Positions 8,393 to 17,862 of a DNA stretch of 64,000 bases are shown in pieces. The stretch's first letter is position 1; each line of letters begins with the position of its first letter. Made by a program: the position numbers and the translations under genes. Source of the stretch: Hymenobacter sp. UV11. GTDB lineage: Bacteria; Bacteroidota; Bacteroidia; Cytophagales; Hymenobacteraceae. The notes beneath the pieces were generated by a model, which worked only from the letters and a program-made list of their open reading frames with translations, was not told the origin of the DNA and searched no databases. The stretch is from NCBI RefSeq assembly GCF_004684095.1, contig NZ_SRII01000001.1:62001-126000 (forward strand), given 5' to 3'.

Positions 8393-8815
8393 ATGGCTGT
8401 TTATCCCGAATACATGGTTGCCCCTATCCGCCAGGACCTGACGGAGGCAGGCTTCGAGCAACTTATGACCCCCGAGGCGGTCGATTCGGCCCTGGCCGCT
8501 ACAGAAGGCACCGTGCTGGTGGCCGTTAACTCGGTGTGCGGTTGCGCGGCCGGCAAGGCCCGCCCGGCCCTCAAGCTGGCCCTCGCCAGTTCCGACAAGA
8601 AGCCCGGTAAGCTCGTAACCGTTTTTGCCGGCATGGAAACCGACGCCGTGAATCAAATGCGTCAGCACATGCTGCCCTACCCCCCCTCGTCGCCCTGCAT
8701 CGGCCTCTTCAAAGATGGCGAGCTGGTGCACATGATTGAGCGCTACCATATCGAAGGCTCCGACCTAATGCGCATCGTGAACAACCTGCAAGGCGCGTTT
8801 GAAGAGTACTGCTAA
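8393..8815 (+). CDS. BrxA/BrxB family bacilliredoxin (CGC-type thiol-disulfide protein)
   Basis: This 140-residue protein matches the YphP/YqiW family over its whole length. It starts MAVYPEYMVAPIRQDL, carries the active site VNSVCGCAAGKARP with Cys49 and Cys51 (the family's CxC variant of the thioredoxin motif), and ends with helices containing LVHMIERYHIEG. In bacilli these proteins remove bacillithiol or similar thiols from oxidised proteins; the low-molecular-weight thiol partner in this organism cannot be told. The ATG at 8393 is chosen because it gives the exact family N-terminus; the frame extends 52 codons upstream without relevant content. A TAnnTTTG element lies 55 bases upstream. 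A palindromic element begins on the base after the stop codon. Confidence 0.93.
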   Translation: MAVYPEYMVAPIRQDLTEAGFEQLMTPEAVDSALAATEGTVLVAVNSVCGCAAGKARPALKLALASSDKKPGKLVTVFAGMETDAVNQMRQHMLPYPPSSPCIGLFKDGELVHMIERYHIEGSDLMRIVNNLQGAFEEYC

Positions 8816-8860
8816 ATCACGGATTACGCGGATTTTAGATGGATTTCACGGATTTTGTGA

Positions 8861-8894
8861 ACGGCTCCTGACTTTGGTTAGGGGCCGTTTTTTT
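8861..8894 (+). terminator. Intrinsic terminator after the bacilliredoxin gene (inside left arm)
   Basis: Stem ACGGCTCC / GGGGCCGT with one G-U pair, followed by seven T residues (8888-8894). It forms the inner end of the left palindromic arm. Confidence 0.75.
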
Positions 8895-8902
8895 GGCGTT
8901 AG

Positions 8903-9289
8903 TCAGCGGGTTTTGTTTCGGACAAAGCGCTTGAATTGTAAGCTTGCTGCTCCAAAATTGATGAGAAGAGCAACTTCCAACTGGTATGCCTTGAGGTAGT
9001 TGATTACTTGCGCATGATTTAAGGGCGCGAGTTCACTAAGCGCCTTTAGTTCGACAAGCAGGTGGGTTTCAATCAAGAAATCAGCTCGGCGTGACCCAAT
9101 AGCTGTCTCTTTGTAGAATACGGGTAAGTGAATCTCACCTTGATAGTTAATGCTCTCTTGCTTCAGCTCCACTGCCAATGCGCGCTGATAAATAAGCTCT
9201 GGAAAGCCGCTGCCTAATTCAGTATGTACGCGCATGGCGCACCCAATCACTCTTTCGGTCAGCTTATTAAAGCGAGTATCCAGTAGCAT
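8903..9289 (-). CDS. GxxExxY family protein (predicted PD-(D/E)XK nuclease fold)
   Basis: This 128-residue protein starts at the ATG at 9289 (MLLDTRFNKLTERVIG) and carries the family-defining segment HTELGSGFPELIYQRAL, where G-x-x-E-x-x-Y fits GFPELIY. Further conserved features follow: LPVFYKE, the charged core RRADFLIE and LLVELKAL (the usual D...E-x-K of a PD-(D/E)XK fold), and a late IINFG-like strand (LLINFGAASL). The family is widespread but has no proven function; a nuclease role is predicted from the fold. The gene fills the space between two long inverted arms and is richer in A+T than its neighbours, suggesting transfer with the arms. An upstream TTG at 9331 lies in the right arm's terminator region and is not a credible start. 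Confidence 0.9.
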   Translation of the reverse strand: MLLDTRFNKLTERVIGCAMRVHTELGSGFPELIYQRALAVELKQESINYQGEIHLPVFYKETAIGSRRADFLIETHLLVELKALSELAPLNHAQVINYLKAYQLEVALLINFGAASLQFKRFVRNKTR

Positions 9290-9313
9290 AATAGCCCGAA
9301 TATACCCCCTGAC

Positions 9314-9348
9314 AAAAAAAACGGCTCCCAACCGAAGTCAGGAGCCGT
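9314..9348 (-). terminator. Intrinsic terminator after recQ (inside right arm)
   Basis: Inverted repeat ACGGCTCC (9321-9328) / GGAGCCGT (9341-9348) with an A run at 9314-9321 that reads as T residues on the minus strand. It is the mirror image of the hairpin at 8861 and would end leftward transcripts from recQ, before the GxxExxY start. Confidence 0.7.
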
Positions 9349-9394
9349 CCACAAAATCCGTGAAATCCGTCTAAAATCTGCGTAATCCGTGATT

Positions 9395-11605
<2,211 letters not shown>

Positions 11606-11783
11606 AAACTAGTAGAGTAAGGCGCAACGGAAGTGTAGGTTCTAAACGAAGATAAGCAGAAACCACTTTTTTTGAAGAAAAAAACGTCATCTACACGTAA
11701 CATTTTAATAAAGTTCCTGGCGGGCGCCTGTCCGTGTTTTAGGTAGCCTGAACAGGTGGCGGGCCGGTGCCAGCTGGCCCGCG

Positions 11784-11791
11784 TATTTTTG
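11784..11791 (+). promoter_or_regulatory. Bacteroidota -7 promoter element directly in front of kpsF
   Basis: TATTTTTG matches TAnnTTTG exactly. Transcription would begin about four bases downstream, at the GTG at 11795, implying a leaderless or nearly leaderless mRNA and arguing against the GTG start at 11756. Confidence 0.45.
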
Positions 11792-11794
11792 GGC

Positions 11795-12802
11795 GTGCAA
11801 CCAACTTCTCTTCCCTCTGCCGGCACGGTGCCCGTCGATGTGCTGGCCGTGGCCCGCCAGGTGCTGCTTACCGAGGCCGACGCCCTGCGCGACGTGGCTC
11901 AGGCCGTGGGCGCTACCCCCGACTTTGCGGCCTGCGTGGCCGCGCTGCTGGCGCTGCGGGGCCGCATTGTGGTGACGGGGGTAGGCAAGAGCGCGCACAT
12001 CGCGGCCAAGCTCGTGGCCACGCTCAACGGCACGGGCAGCCCCGCCCTGTTTATGCACGCCGCCGACGCCATCCACGGCGACCTGGGCATGATTCAGGCC
12101 GGCGATTTTGTCATTGCCATCAGCAAGAGCGGCGGCACGCCCGAAATAAAGGTGCTGGTGCCGTTGCTGCGCCGCAAGGGGGTAGGGCTGGCCGCGCTGG
12201 TTGCCAACGCCGACTCGTACCTGGCCCAGCAGGCCGACTACGTGCTGCACACGCCCGTGCGCCGCGAGGCCTGCCCCCACGACCTGGCGCCCACTACCAG
12301 CACCACCGCCGCCCTGGCTCTGGGCGACGCCCTGGCCGTGTGCCTGCTCGAAAGCCGCCAGTTTTCGGCCCAGGATTTTGCCCGCCTGCACCCCGGCGGC
12401 ACGCTCGGCAAAAAGCTCTACCTGACCGTGGGCGACCTCAGCCGCCAAAACCAGCGCCCGCACGTGGGCCTGGCCGCCTCGCTCCAGGAAGTATTATTGG
12501 AAATATCGGGCAAGCGCCTCGGCGCCACCGCCGTGCTCGACGAGGCGGGCCAGCTGGCCGGCATCATCACCGACGGCGACCTGCGCCGCATGCTGGGCCG
12601 CGGCCACCTCACCGACCTGGAGCAGCTCACGGCCCGCGATATTCTCACGCCCCAGCCGGCTACCATCGACATCGCCGAGTTTGCCGCCGAGGCCCTGGCC
12701 CGCATGCAGGCCCGCAACATCACCCAGCTGGTAGTGCTGGAAGCCGGCCAGTTCGCGGGCTTCATTCACCTGCACGACTTGTTGCGCGAGGGCCTGGTGT
12801 AG
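11795..12802 (+). CDS. kpsF: KpsF/GutQ-family arabinose-5-phosphate isomerase (SIS plus two CBS domains)
   Basis: The enzyme interconverts ribulose-5-phosphate and arabinose-5-phosphate, the first committed step toward Kdo for lipopolysaccharide. The 335-residue product has an SIS domain with VVTGVGKSAHIAAK, the serine-rich sugar-phosphate loop ISKSGGTPE, and PTTSTTAALALGDALAV, then LHPGGTLGK, typical of KdsD/KpsF. Two CBS domains follow (about 210-270 and 275-335; IITDGDLRRML and FIHLHDLL). No ATG is available near the N-terminus. I prefer GTG 11795, which gives the usual family length and follows a promoter element; GTG 11756 would add 13 residues. The 3' end overlaps the convergent glycosyltransferase gene by 41 bases. 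Lys in GVGKS lies on one of the GGGGTAGG motifs. Confidence 0.92.
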   Translation: MQPTSLPSAGTVPVDVLAVARQVLLTEADALRDVAQAVGATPDFAACVAALLALRGRIVVTGVGKSAHIAAKLVATLNGTGSPALFMHAADAIHGDLGMIQAGDFVIAISKSGGTPEIKVLVPLLRRKGVGLAALVANADSYLAQQADYVLHTPVRREACPHDLAPTTSTTAALALGDALAVCLLESRQFSAQDFARLHPGGTLGKKLYLTVGDLSRQNQRPHVGLAASLQEVLLEISGKRLGATAVLDEAGQLAGIITDGDLRRMLGRGHLTDLEQLTARDILTPQPATIDIAEFAAEALARMQARNITQLVVLEAGQFAGFIHLHDLLREGLV

Positions 12803-14459
12803 CGGCCGGCCGCAGGCAGAAAACATCCAGAATACGCATTGACCCAGCATACACCGAGTGGCAGGGGGTAGGGAAGGGCGCAGGGCGCAGGTACTCACAA
12901 GGATACAGCACGTAGTCGGCCGCGGCCAGGTTGGGCTCCAGCACCAGGCGCGCGCGCTCGGCCGGCGGCAGCATAAAGCGGTTAAGGAGAAGCATTTCCT
13001 CGATTCGGCCCAGCTGGTATATGCGCACCTGGGGCCGGGAGTCGTGCTGCACTACCCACTTCAAGCCGTCGAGCGTGCCCATAAACCAGTAGTCGGCATC
13101 GTAGTAGCGTTCGGGATGCGTGGGCGCGAACGCGTTGAAATACACGTGCTCGTACGGATGCAAGCGGGCCATGCTGGTGGTGGTAGCTACCAGCGAGGCA
13201 GCTAGCAGCGCACCCACCAGGGGCCGGTAGCCGCGGCGCAGGGCGGCCCAGGCCGGCTGCCAGTGCCAGGCCGCTACCAAGCCCCGCACTGCTACCAGCA
13301 GCAGTGGCGGATAAACGAAGTAAAGCTGTCGCCAGCCAGTATAAAGTACTGAATGAAAGAAGATAACGGCCACTAGCGGCGCCACTCCCAGGCTCAGGAA
13401 AAAGAGGTCTTGCCAGGCAACTTTATCAGCCAATAGCTGCCAGCGGTGGCGCACAAGGCTGGCCAGCGCCGCCCCGGCGCCCACCGCAAAAAGCCCGATG
13501 TATAGGGGAGGGGTAGTAATGGCCATCCACCCGAGCGCATAGTGCCAGGGCAGATGTGTACCTGGTATCAGCTGTCCCTGGTAAAACACTGACCCACGCC
13601 ACCGGTAAAAATGGCTCATGTTGCGAAAAGCCAGCAAGAAATTAGGCAGGGGCGCCTCCCACAGAAAGGGCCAGAAAATAATTGCTAGCCCAACGAGCAA
13701 GGCGCTGTAAAGCACTACCACCCGCAGCAGCAGCGCTTTCGACTGGCCGTAGGCGCCCACGCCGGCCCGCAGCGCCAAAAAGGCCAGCGTAGCGGCGGGT
13801 AGCAATACCCCCATCATGCGCACGTCGATAGCCAATGCGCAGGCCAGCGCGTGCCACGCGGCCGCCTTGTTCGTAGGCTGCCGAATGAACGCGACAGCCG
13901 TGCCGGTAGCCACCACAAAGGCCGCCAAAAAAACGGCGTCCTTGTCATTATAAAAATAATCGGCGAACAGCCGGGGGGTCAGCACGAGCAGCAAGGTAGC
14001 GAATAAGCCCAGGCGCCAGCTGCCAAATCTTTGTAAGACAAGGCGGTAAAAGCTGATGAAGGCAGCGAAGCAAACCAGAAAATTGCATACGTGCCGGAAT
14101 AAATACACCTGCCGCTCATCGCGCAGGCGCAACACCTGCTCGGCTGCCGCCACGGGCAGGTCAAAGGCTGCCCCGTGGTCGCGTTCGATGTATGTTTTGA
14201 GCTGCCGGTCGGGCCGGTTTGCCATCGCTGCCGCCGCATCCGGCGTAATCAGGCGCTGTTGCCAGGAAGCCGGCAGCTGCTGAAAAACGTAGAGCAGCGA
14301 TACCTGCCCCAGGATGCGCTGCGTGCCCTCGTCGAAGGAAACCCCGTAGTCGCGTACCAGCCCCAGGCCGCCAGCCAGCAAACAACCAAAAAATGCCACT
14401 ACAACCGCGCGGCGATAGCGGTCGGGCAATACCCTGTGCAGGAGAGAAGAGCTAAACAA
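12762..14459 (-). CDS. GT-C fold membrane glycosyltransferase (dolichyl/polyprenyl-phosphate-mannose type)
   Basis: This 565-residue polytopic inner-membrane protein has about 11-13 hydrophobic helices. The first extracytoplasmic loop carries GVSFDEGTQRI, the acidic motif typical of GT-C enzymes that use polyprenyl-phosphate sugars, and a second loop has LFADYFYNDKDAVF, a further acidic pair. The C-terminal roughly 100 residues form a soluble periplasmic domain (YYDADYWFMGTLDGLKWV). The family transfers sugar from a lipid carrier to glycolipid, lipid A or protein acceptors. A GT2 enzyme of the type that loads such carriers starts 228 bases away on the other strand, which supports a shared pathway. 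The stop lies 41 bases inside the convergent kpsF gene, so mRNA overlap is possible. Acceptor unknown. Confidence 0.8.
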   Translation of the reverse strand: MFSSSLLHRVLPDRYRRAVVVAFFGCLLAGGLGLVRDYGVSFDEGTQRILGQVSLLYVFQQLPASWQQRLITPDAAAAMANRPDRQLKTYIERDHGAAFDLPVAAAEQVLRLRDERQVYLFRHVCNFLVCFAAFISFYRLVLQRFGSWRLGLFATLLLVLTPRLFADYFYNDKDAVFLAAFVVATGTAVAFIRQPTNKAAAWHALACALAIDVRMMGVLLPAATLAFLALRAGVGAYGQSKALLLRVVVLYSALLVGLAIIFWPFLWEAPLPNFLLAFRNMSHFYRWRGSVFYQGQLIPGTHLPWHYALGWMAITTPPLYIGLFAVGAGAALASLVRHRWQLLADKVAWQDLFFLSLGVAPLVAVIFFHSVLYTGWRQLYFVYPPLLLVAVRGLVAAWHWQPAWAALRRGYRPLVGALLAASLVATTTSMARLHPYEHVYFNAFAPTHPERYYDADYWFMGTLDGLKWVVQHDSRPQVRIYQLGRIEEMLLLNRFMLPPAERARLVLEPNLAAADYVLYPCEYLRPAPFPTPCHSVYAGSMRILDVFCLRPAATPGPRATSRAGE

Positions 14460-14540
14460 AGCAACGGGCGCACCTTACGGCGCAAAAATCAAGGGCCAGC
14501 CAGGCTGGATAATGGTGCAAGTTAAAAGCCCGCTACCCCG

Positions 14541-14573
14541 TTGCCGGCCCGTGGGTAGCTGCTTGTACCTTTG
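14541..14573 (+). promoter_or_regulatory. Promoter: TTG (-33) and TACCTTTG (-7)
   Basis: TTG at 14541-14543 and TACCTTTG at 14566-14573 are separated by 22 bases, close to the Bacteroidota consensus. Transcription would start near 14577 and lead into the GT2 gene with a leader of about 110 bases. Confidence 0.5.
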
Positions 14574-14687
14574 CTAAGCCGCCGCACCGCGCCCGCTTAA
14601 TCCGCTGCTTCATTTGCAGCAGCTCAGCAAAATGCGTTGCCGTAAGGCTGCCAAATACGTTTTCGCCGGGTCGTTTCCATTATCGCT

Positions 14688-15473
14688 TTGCAGAATACCT
14701 TCGTTTCGCTCGTTATTCCAGCCTATAATGAAGCTGCCCGGCTCGGCCAGTCGCTCGAAAAAGTATTGGCTTACCTCGATGCGCAGCCCTACCCTAGCGA
14801 GGTATTGGTAGTAGACGATGGCTCGGCCGATGCCACTGCGCAGGTAGCCACCCAGGCGTTCGCTGCCAGCGCCAGCCGGGTTATTACCCGCGTGCTGAGC
14901 TACCAGCCCAACCGGGGCAAGGGCTACGCGGTGCGCCAGGGCCTGCTCGCTGCACAAGGGGCCGTAGCCGTCTTTTCAGATGCCGACCTATCGACGCCTA
15001 TTGACGAGCTGCCGCTGCTGCTGGCACCCATTCTGGAAGGAAATTACGACGTGGTATTTGGCTCGCGGGCACTCAATATTGGCCTTGTGGGCCGGCACCA
15101 GCCCTGGCTGCGCGAGCAGAGCGGCCGGTTTTTCAACCGCATGGTGCGCCTGGCCACGGGCCTGCCCTACGCCGATACGCAGTGCGGCTTCAAGGCCTTC
15201 CGGCTCAGCGTGTGCCGCCCCATTGTGGAAGGTGCCGTGCTCGACCGGTTTGGGTTCGATGTGGAGCTACTTTTTCTGGCGCACCAAGCCGGGCTGCGGC
15301 TGCGCGAGCAGCCCGTGCGCTGGAACGACGTAGCCGGTAGCAAAGTGAGCTTTTTGGGCGGGCTGCACGGGTTTCGGGAATTGTGGCTGCTGCGCCAGTA
15401 TAGCCGCCAGGGGCGCTATGCCGCCGCCCTGGCCCGCGCGCACGCGCTGTTTCTGGCTGCGCGGGCCAGCTAA
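14688..15473 (+). CDS. Family 2 glycosyltransferase, polyprenyl/dolichyl-phosphate glucosyltransferase-like
   Basis: This 261-residue GT2 enzyme begins VSLVIPAYNEAARLG, followed by the nucleotide-binding VVDDGSADAT and the metal-binding FSDADLSTP (DxD variant). VFGSRAL and DTQCGFKAFR follow, as in ALG5 and DPM1-like enzymes that move a hexose from a nucleotide sugar to a polyprenyl phosphate. There is no C-terminal membrane pair, so it is peripheral. No ATG is in frame near the start; TTG at 14688 gives the exact family N-terminus. The product would be a lipid-linked sugar, the donor used by GT-C enzymes such as the divergent neighbour. The following manC gene also serves nucleotide-sugar supply, making a small glycan cluster. 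Confidence 0.9.
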   Translation: MQNTFVSLVIPAYNEAARLGQSLEKVLAYLDAQPYPSEVLVVDDGSADATAQVATQAFAASASRVITRVLSYQPNRGKGYAVRQGLLAAQGAVAVFSDADLSTPIDELPLLLAPILEGNYDVVFGSRALNIGLVGRHQPWLREQSGRFFNRMVRLATGLPYADTQCGFKAFRLSVCRPIVEGAVLDRFGFDVELLFLAHQAGLRLREQPVRWNDVAGSKVSFLGGLHGFRELWLLRQYSRQGRYAAALARAHALFLAARAS

Positions 15474-15665
15474 AAACTCAGGCGGGGCCACCCGATATAA
15501 GCAAGTAAGGAGGCGACTATCCCGGCGGCACGCCCACGTCCTGAGCACCAGCAGACGCCGCACCAGCCAAATGTTATTATTAGGTTACGGCAGGCGGGCG
15601 GCTGCCGTGCCACCTTGCGACTAAGCCCGCCCCTATCTTCGCGGTGCATCTAACCCGAGCTTCAC

Positions 15666-16757
15666 ATGAATCAAACGTATCTGGTCGTAATGGCGGGCGG
15701 CATTGGTAGCCGCTTCTGGCCCTTCAGCCGCACCAAGCACCCCAAACAATTTCACGACGTACTGGGGGTAGGCCGCTCAATGCTTCAACTTACGGTTGAC
15801 CGCTTTCGGGATATTTGCCCGCCCGAAAACGTGTACGTTGTCACTAATCGCGACTACGTAAACCTCGTGCAGGAGCACCTGCCCGACCTAGCGCCCCACC
15901 AGATTCTGGGCGAGCCCATTGGGCGCAATACAGCGCCGTGCATTGCCTACGCCAGCTACTGCATCGCGCAGCGCGACCCGCAGGCCACCATTATTGTGAC
16001 GCCCGCCGACCACGCGGTGCTGCGCGAGGAAGAGTTTCGGCGCCTGATTAGGGAAGCCGTAGTAGCCGCCCGCCAATATGATGTGCTCGTAACGCTGGGC
16101 ATTCACCCCTCGCGCCCCGACACCGGCTACGGCTACATTCAGTACCTGGATGACCAGGCTAACCGCCTCGACGGTACTGACTTGTGCAAGGTTAAAACCT
16201 TCACCGAGAAGCCCAACGCCGAGATAGCCCGCATGTTCCTGGACAGTGGCGACTTCTTGTGGAATGCCGGCTTGTTCATCTGGCGGGCCGAGGTGATTAT
16301 CAAAGCCTTCCATGACTCGCTGAGCGATATCGCCGAAGTATTTGATGAGGGAGCGAGCAGCCTGGGCACGCCGCAGGAGCAAGTATTTATCGACCAGGCC
16401 TACTCGCGCTGCCCCAACATCAGCATCGACTTTGGCATCATGGAAAAGGCCAACAACGTGTACGTGCTGCCCGCCGACATCGGCTGGAGCGACCTGGGCA
16501 CCTGGGACTCGCTGCACCGCGTGAGCGACCGCCGCGACGACCAGGACAACGTGGTAGACGGCGACGCCATCCTCTACGACACCCGCGAATGCATCATCAA
16601 AACGCCCCACGAGCGCCTCGTGGTGGTGCAGGGCCTCGAAGGCTACATCGTGGCCGAGTACGACAACGTGCTCCTCATCTGCCAGCGTAGCGAAGAGCAG
16701 CGCGTAAAAGAATTTGTGGCCGATGTGAAGGCTAAGAAAGGCGCCGGCTATAACTAA
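15666..16757 (+). CDS. manC: Mannose-1-phosphate guanylyltransferase
   Basis: The enzyme makes GDP-mannose from GTP and mannose-1-phosphate in the cytoplasm. The 363 residues cover the nucleotidyltransferase domain only, without the C-terminal mannose-6-phosphate isomerase domain found in long ManC proteins. Motifs are VVMAGGIGSRFWPFSR (pyrophosphorylase signature), EPIGRNTAPCIAYAS, VTPADHAV, the zone FTEKPN with the conserved Lys, and WNAGLFIW. The ATG at 15666 fits the family. TATCTTCG at 15633-15640 resembles the -7 promoter element with one mismatch. Downstream, a 35-base-arm hairpin closes the transcript against the convergent rlmB. Confidence 0.95.
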   Translation: MNQTYLVVMAGGIGSRFWPFSRTKHPKQFHDVLGVGRSMLQLTVDRFRDICPPENVYVVTNRDYVNLVQEHLPDLAPHQILGEPIGRNTAPCIAYASYCIAQRDPQATIIVTPADHAVLREEEFRRLIREAVVAARQYDVLVTLGIHPSRPDTGYGYIQYLDDQANRLDGTDLCKVKTFTEKPNAEIARMFLDSGDFLWNAGLFIWRAEVIIKAFHDSLSDIAEVFDEGASSLGTPQEQVFIDQAYSRCPNISIDFGIMEKANNVYVLPADIGWSDLGTWDSLHRVSDRRDDQDNVVDGDAILYDTRECIIKTPHERLVVVQGLEGYIVAEYDNVLLICQRSEEQRVKEFVADVKAKKGAGYN

Positions 16758-16761
16758 AAGC

Positions 16762-16834
16762 GCTTCGCCAAAAAGAGAGGGGGTAGGGATGTTCAGTTAC
16801 TGAACGTCCCTACCCCCTCTCTTTTTGGCGAAGC
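16762..16834. terminator. Long bidirectional terminator hairpin between manC and rlmB
   Basis: The arms 16762-16796 and 16800-16834 are 35 bases each, complementary except one G-T position, with a three-base loop. The stem begins GCTTCGCCAAAAAGAG, contains GGGGGTAGGGA and ends GTTCAG. The A/T runs near the base (AAAAAGAG and CTCTTTTT) lie inside the stem, not after it. It sits 4 bases after the manC stop and 14 bases before the rlmB stop. It also carries the recurrent GGGGTAGG motif in both arms. Confidence 0.75.
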
Positions 16835-16848
16835 AGCCAGCCTAAGTG

Positions 16849-17862
16849 CTACCGGCTTTTCGCTACTTCAAACAGCATGATGCCAGCCGCTACCCCCACG
16901 TTGAGGCTCTGAATCTGGCCGCTCATCGGAATGCGCAGGCGCTGGTCGCAGAGGCGCAGCAACTCGGGCGCGATGCCGTCTTCCTCCGAGCCCATGACCA
17001 CGGCGATGGGGCCGCTGAGGCTGGCCGGCGCGGTGTGGCCGACATCAGCGTCGGCCTTTTCGGTGCAGGCAATGACCGTGAGGCCGCTCTCTTTCAAGAA
17101 GATGATGGTCTGGCGCAGGTCGGCCTCGCGGCACACGGGTAAGATGTTGAGCGCGCCGGCCGAGGTCTTCACCGCGTCGCCGTTGATTTGGGCGGCGCCG
17201 TGGGCGGGCACCACCAGCGCCTGCACGCCCATGCACTCGGCGGTGCGGGCAATGGCGCCGAAGTTGCGCACGTCCGTCACGCGGTCGAGCAGCAGGATAA
17301 ACGGCACCTTGCCGTCCTCAAACAAGCCGGCCAGCAGCGTATCGAGCGGCGCAAAGTCGATGGGCGACACGAAGGCCACCGCGCCCTGGTGGTTTTTGCG
17401 GGTCAGGCTCTCCAGCTTTTCCAGCGGCACCAGCGACACGGGCACGTTGGCCTCGCGGGCCAGGTTCGAGATATCCTGCGTGAGCGAGTTCTTGGTGCCG
17501 CGCAGCAGGAAAATCTTGTCCAGGGTGCGGCCCGCGTTCAGCGCCTCCAGTATGGGACGCAGGCCAAACAGCATGTCGATGCTGCGGTCGGCGGTCGGGC
17601 GGGTAGTATGCTCCTTGTAAAACGGCGTGGCATTTCGGTCGCGGCTGGGGGTCACCTGCCGGCCTTTATCGTCATAAAACGGCCGCTGCGGGCGCGCCTT
17701 ATTAGCACCATCATTACTGCCGGGGCGGCGGTCGTCGCGGTCGCCACCGGGGGTAGGGCGGCCGGCGCGGCGCTCACCGCTATCGGCCCCTTCGCGGAAG
17801 CGGCGCGGTACATAATCGTCACTGAACCCGTCGTTTAGCGGGCGGTCGTCGTTCTTCTCCAT
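16849..17862 (-). CDS. rlmB: 23S rRNA 2'-O-ribose methyltransferase of the TrmH/SpoU family (RlmB type)
   Basis: The 337-residue product has a charged, low-complexity N-terminal tail of about 95 residues (rich in Arg, Asp and Gly) that is probably disordered. A SpoU substrate-binding domain follows (MLFGLRPILEALNAGRTLDKIF) and then the knotted SPOUT methyltransferase domain. The three family motifs are present: LDRVTDVRNFGAIARTAE, AVVMGSEEDGI and IPMSGQIQSLNVGVAAGIML. The enzyme uses S-adenosylmethionine to methylate a ribose in 23S rRNA (G2251 in Escherichia coli). Its start overlaps the 3' end of the GWxTD gene upstream by 28 bases, so the two are probably co-transcribed. The disordered tail is longer than in proteobacterial RlmB. 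Confidence 0.93.
   Translation of the reverse strand: MEKNDDRPLNDGFSDDYVPRRFREGADSGERRAGRPTPGGDRDDRRPGSNDGANKARPQRPFYDDKGRQVTPSRDRNATPFYKEHTTRPTADRSIDMLFGLRPILEALNAGRTLDKIFLLRGTKNSLTQDISNLAREANVPVSLVPLEKLESLTRKNHQGAVAFVSPIDFAPLDTLLAGLFEDGKVPFILLLDRVTDVRNFGAIARTAECMGVQALVVPAHGAAQINGDAVKTSAGALNILPVCREADLRQTIIFLKESGLTVIACTEKADADVGHTAPASLSGPIAVVMGSEEDGIAPELLRLCDQRLRIPMSGQIQSLNVGVAAGIMLFEVAKSR

Larger units (their letters stand above)
8816..9394. mobile_element. Palindrome-flanked unit carrying a GxxExxY gene (composite stop-codon-anchored element)
   Basis: Two inverted arms of roughly 80 bases (8816-8896 and 9312-9394) bracket the GxxExxY gene and leave almost nothing else between them. Each arm begins at the stop codon of a flanking gene (bacilliredoxin TAA at 8813-8815 on the left, RecQ TAA at 9397-9395 on the right), continues with ATCACGGATTACGC and GGATTTCACGGATTTTGTG, and ends in a terminator hairpin with a T run. 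Related arms occur at 19651-19700 and 41820-42007. No transposase is present. The layout suggests a small mobile or mobilisable unit that also provides transcription termination for both neighbours. The mobility is inference. Confidence 0.65.

Noticed and set aside
8903..9289. GxxExxY gene as part of a restriction-modification or toxin-antitoxin system
   Set aside because: No methyltransferase, antitoxin or second gene lies between the arms; the flanking genes are housekeeping.
11767..12915. 382-residue open frame on the plus strand overlapping kpsF, very rich in Arg, Pro and Gly
   Set aside because: It is the second frame of kpsF; composition is typical of GC-rich shadow frames and kpsF motifs in the other frame are unmistakable.
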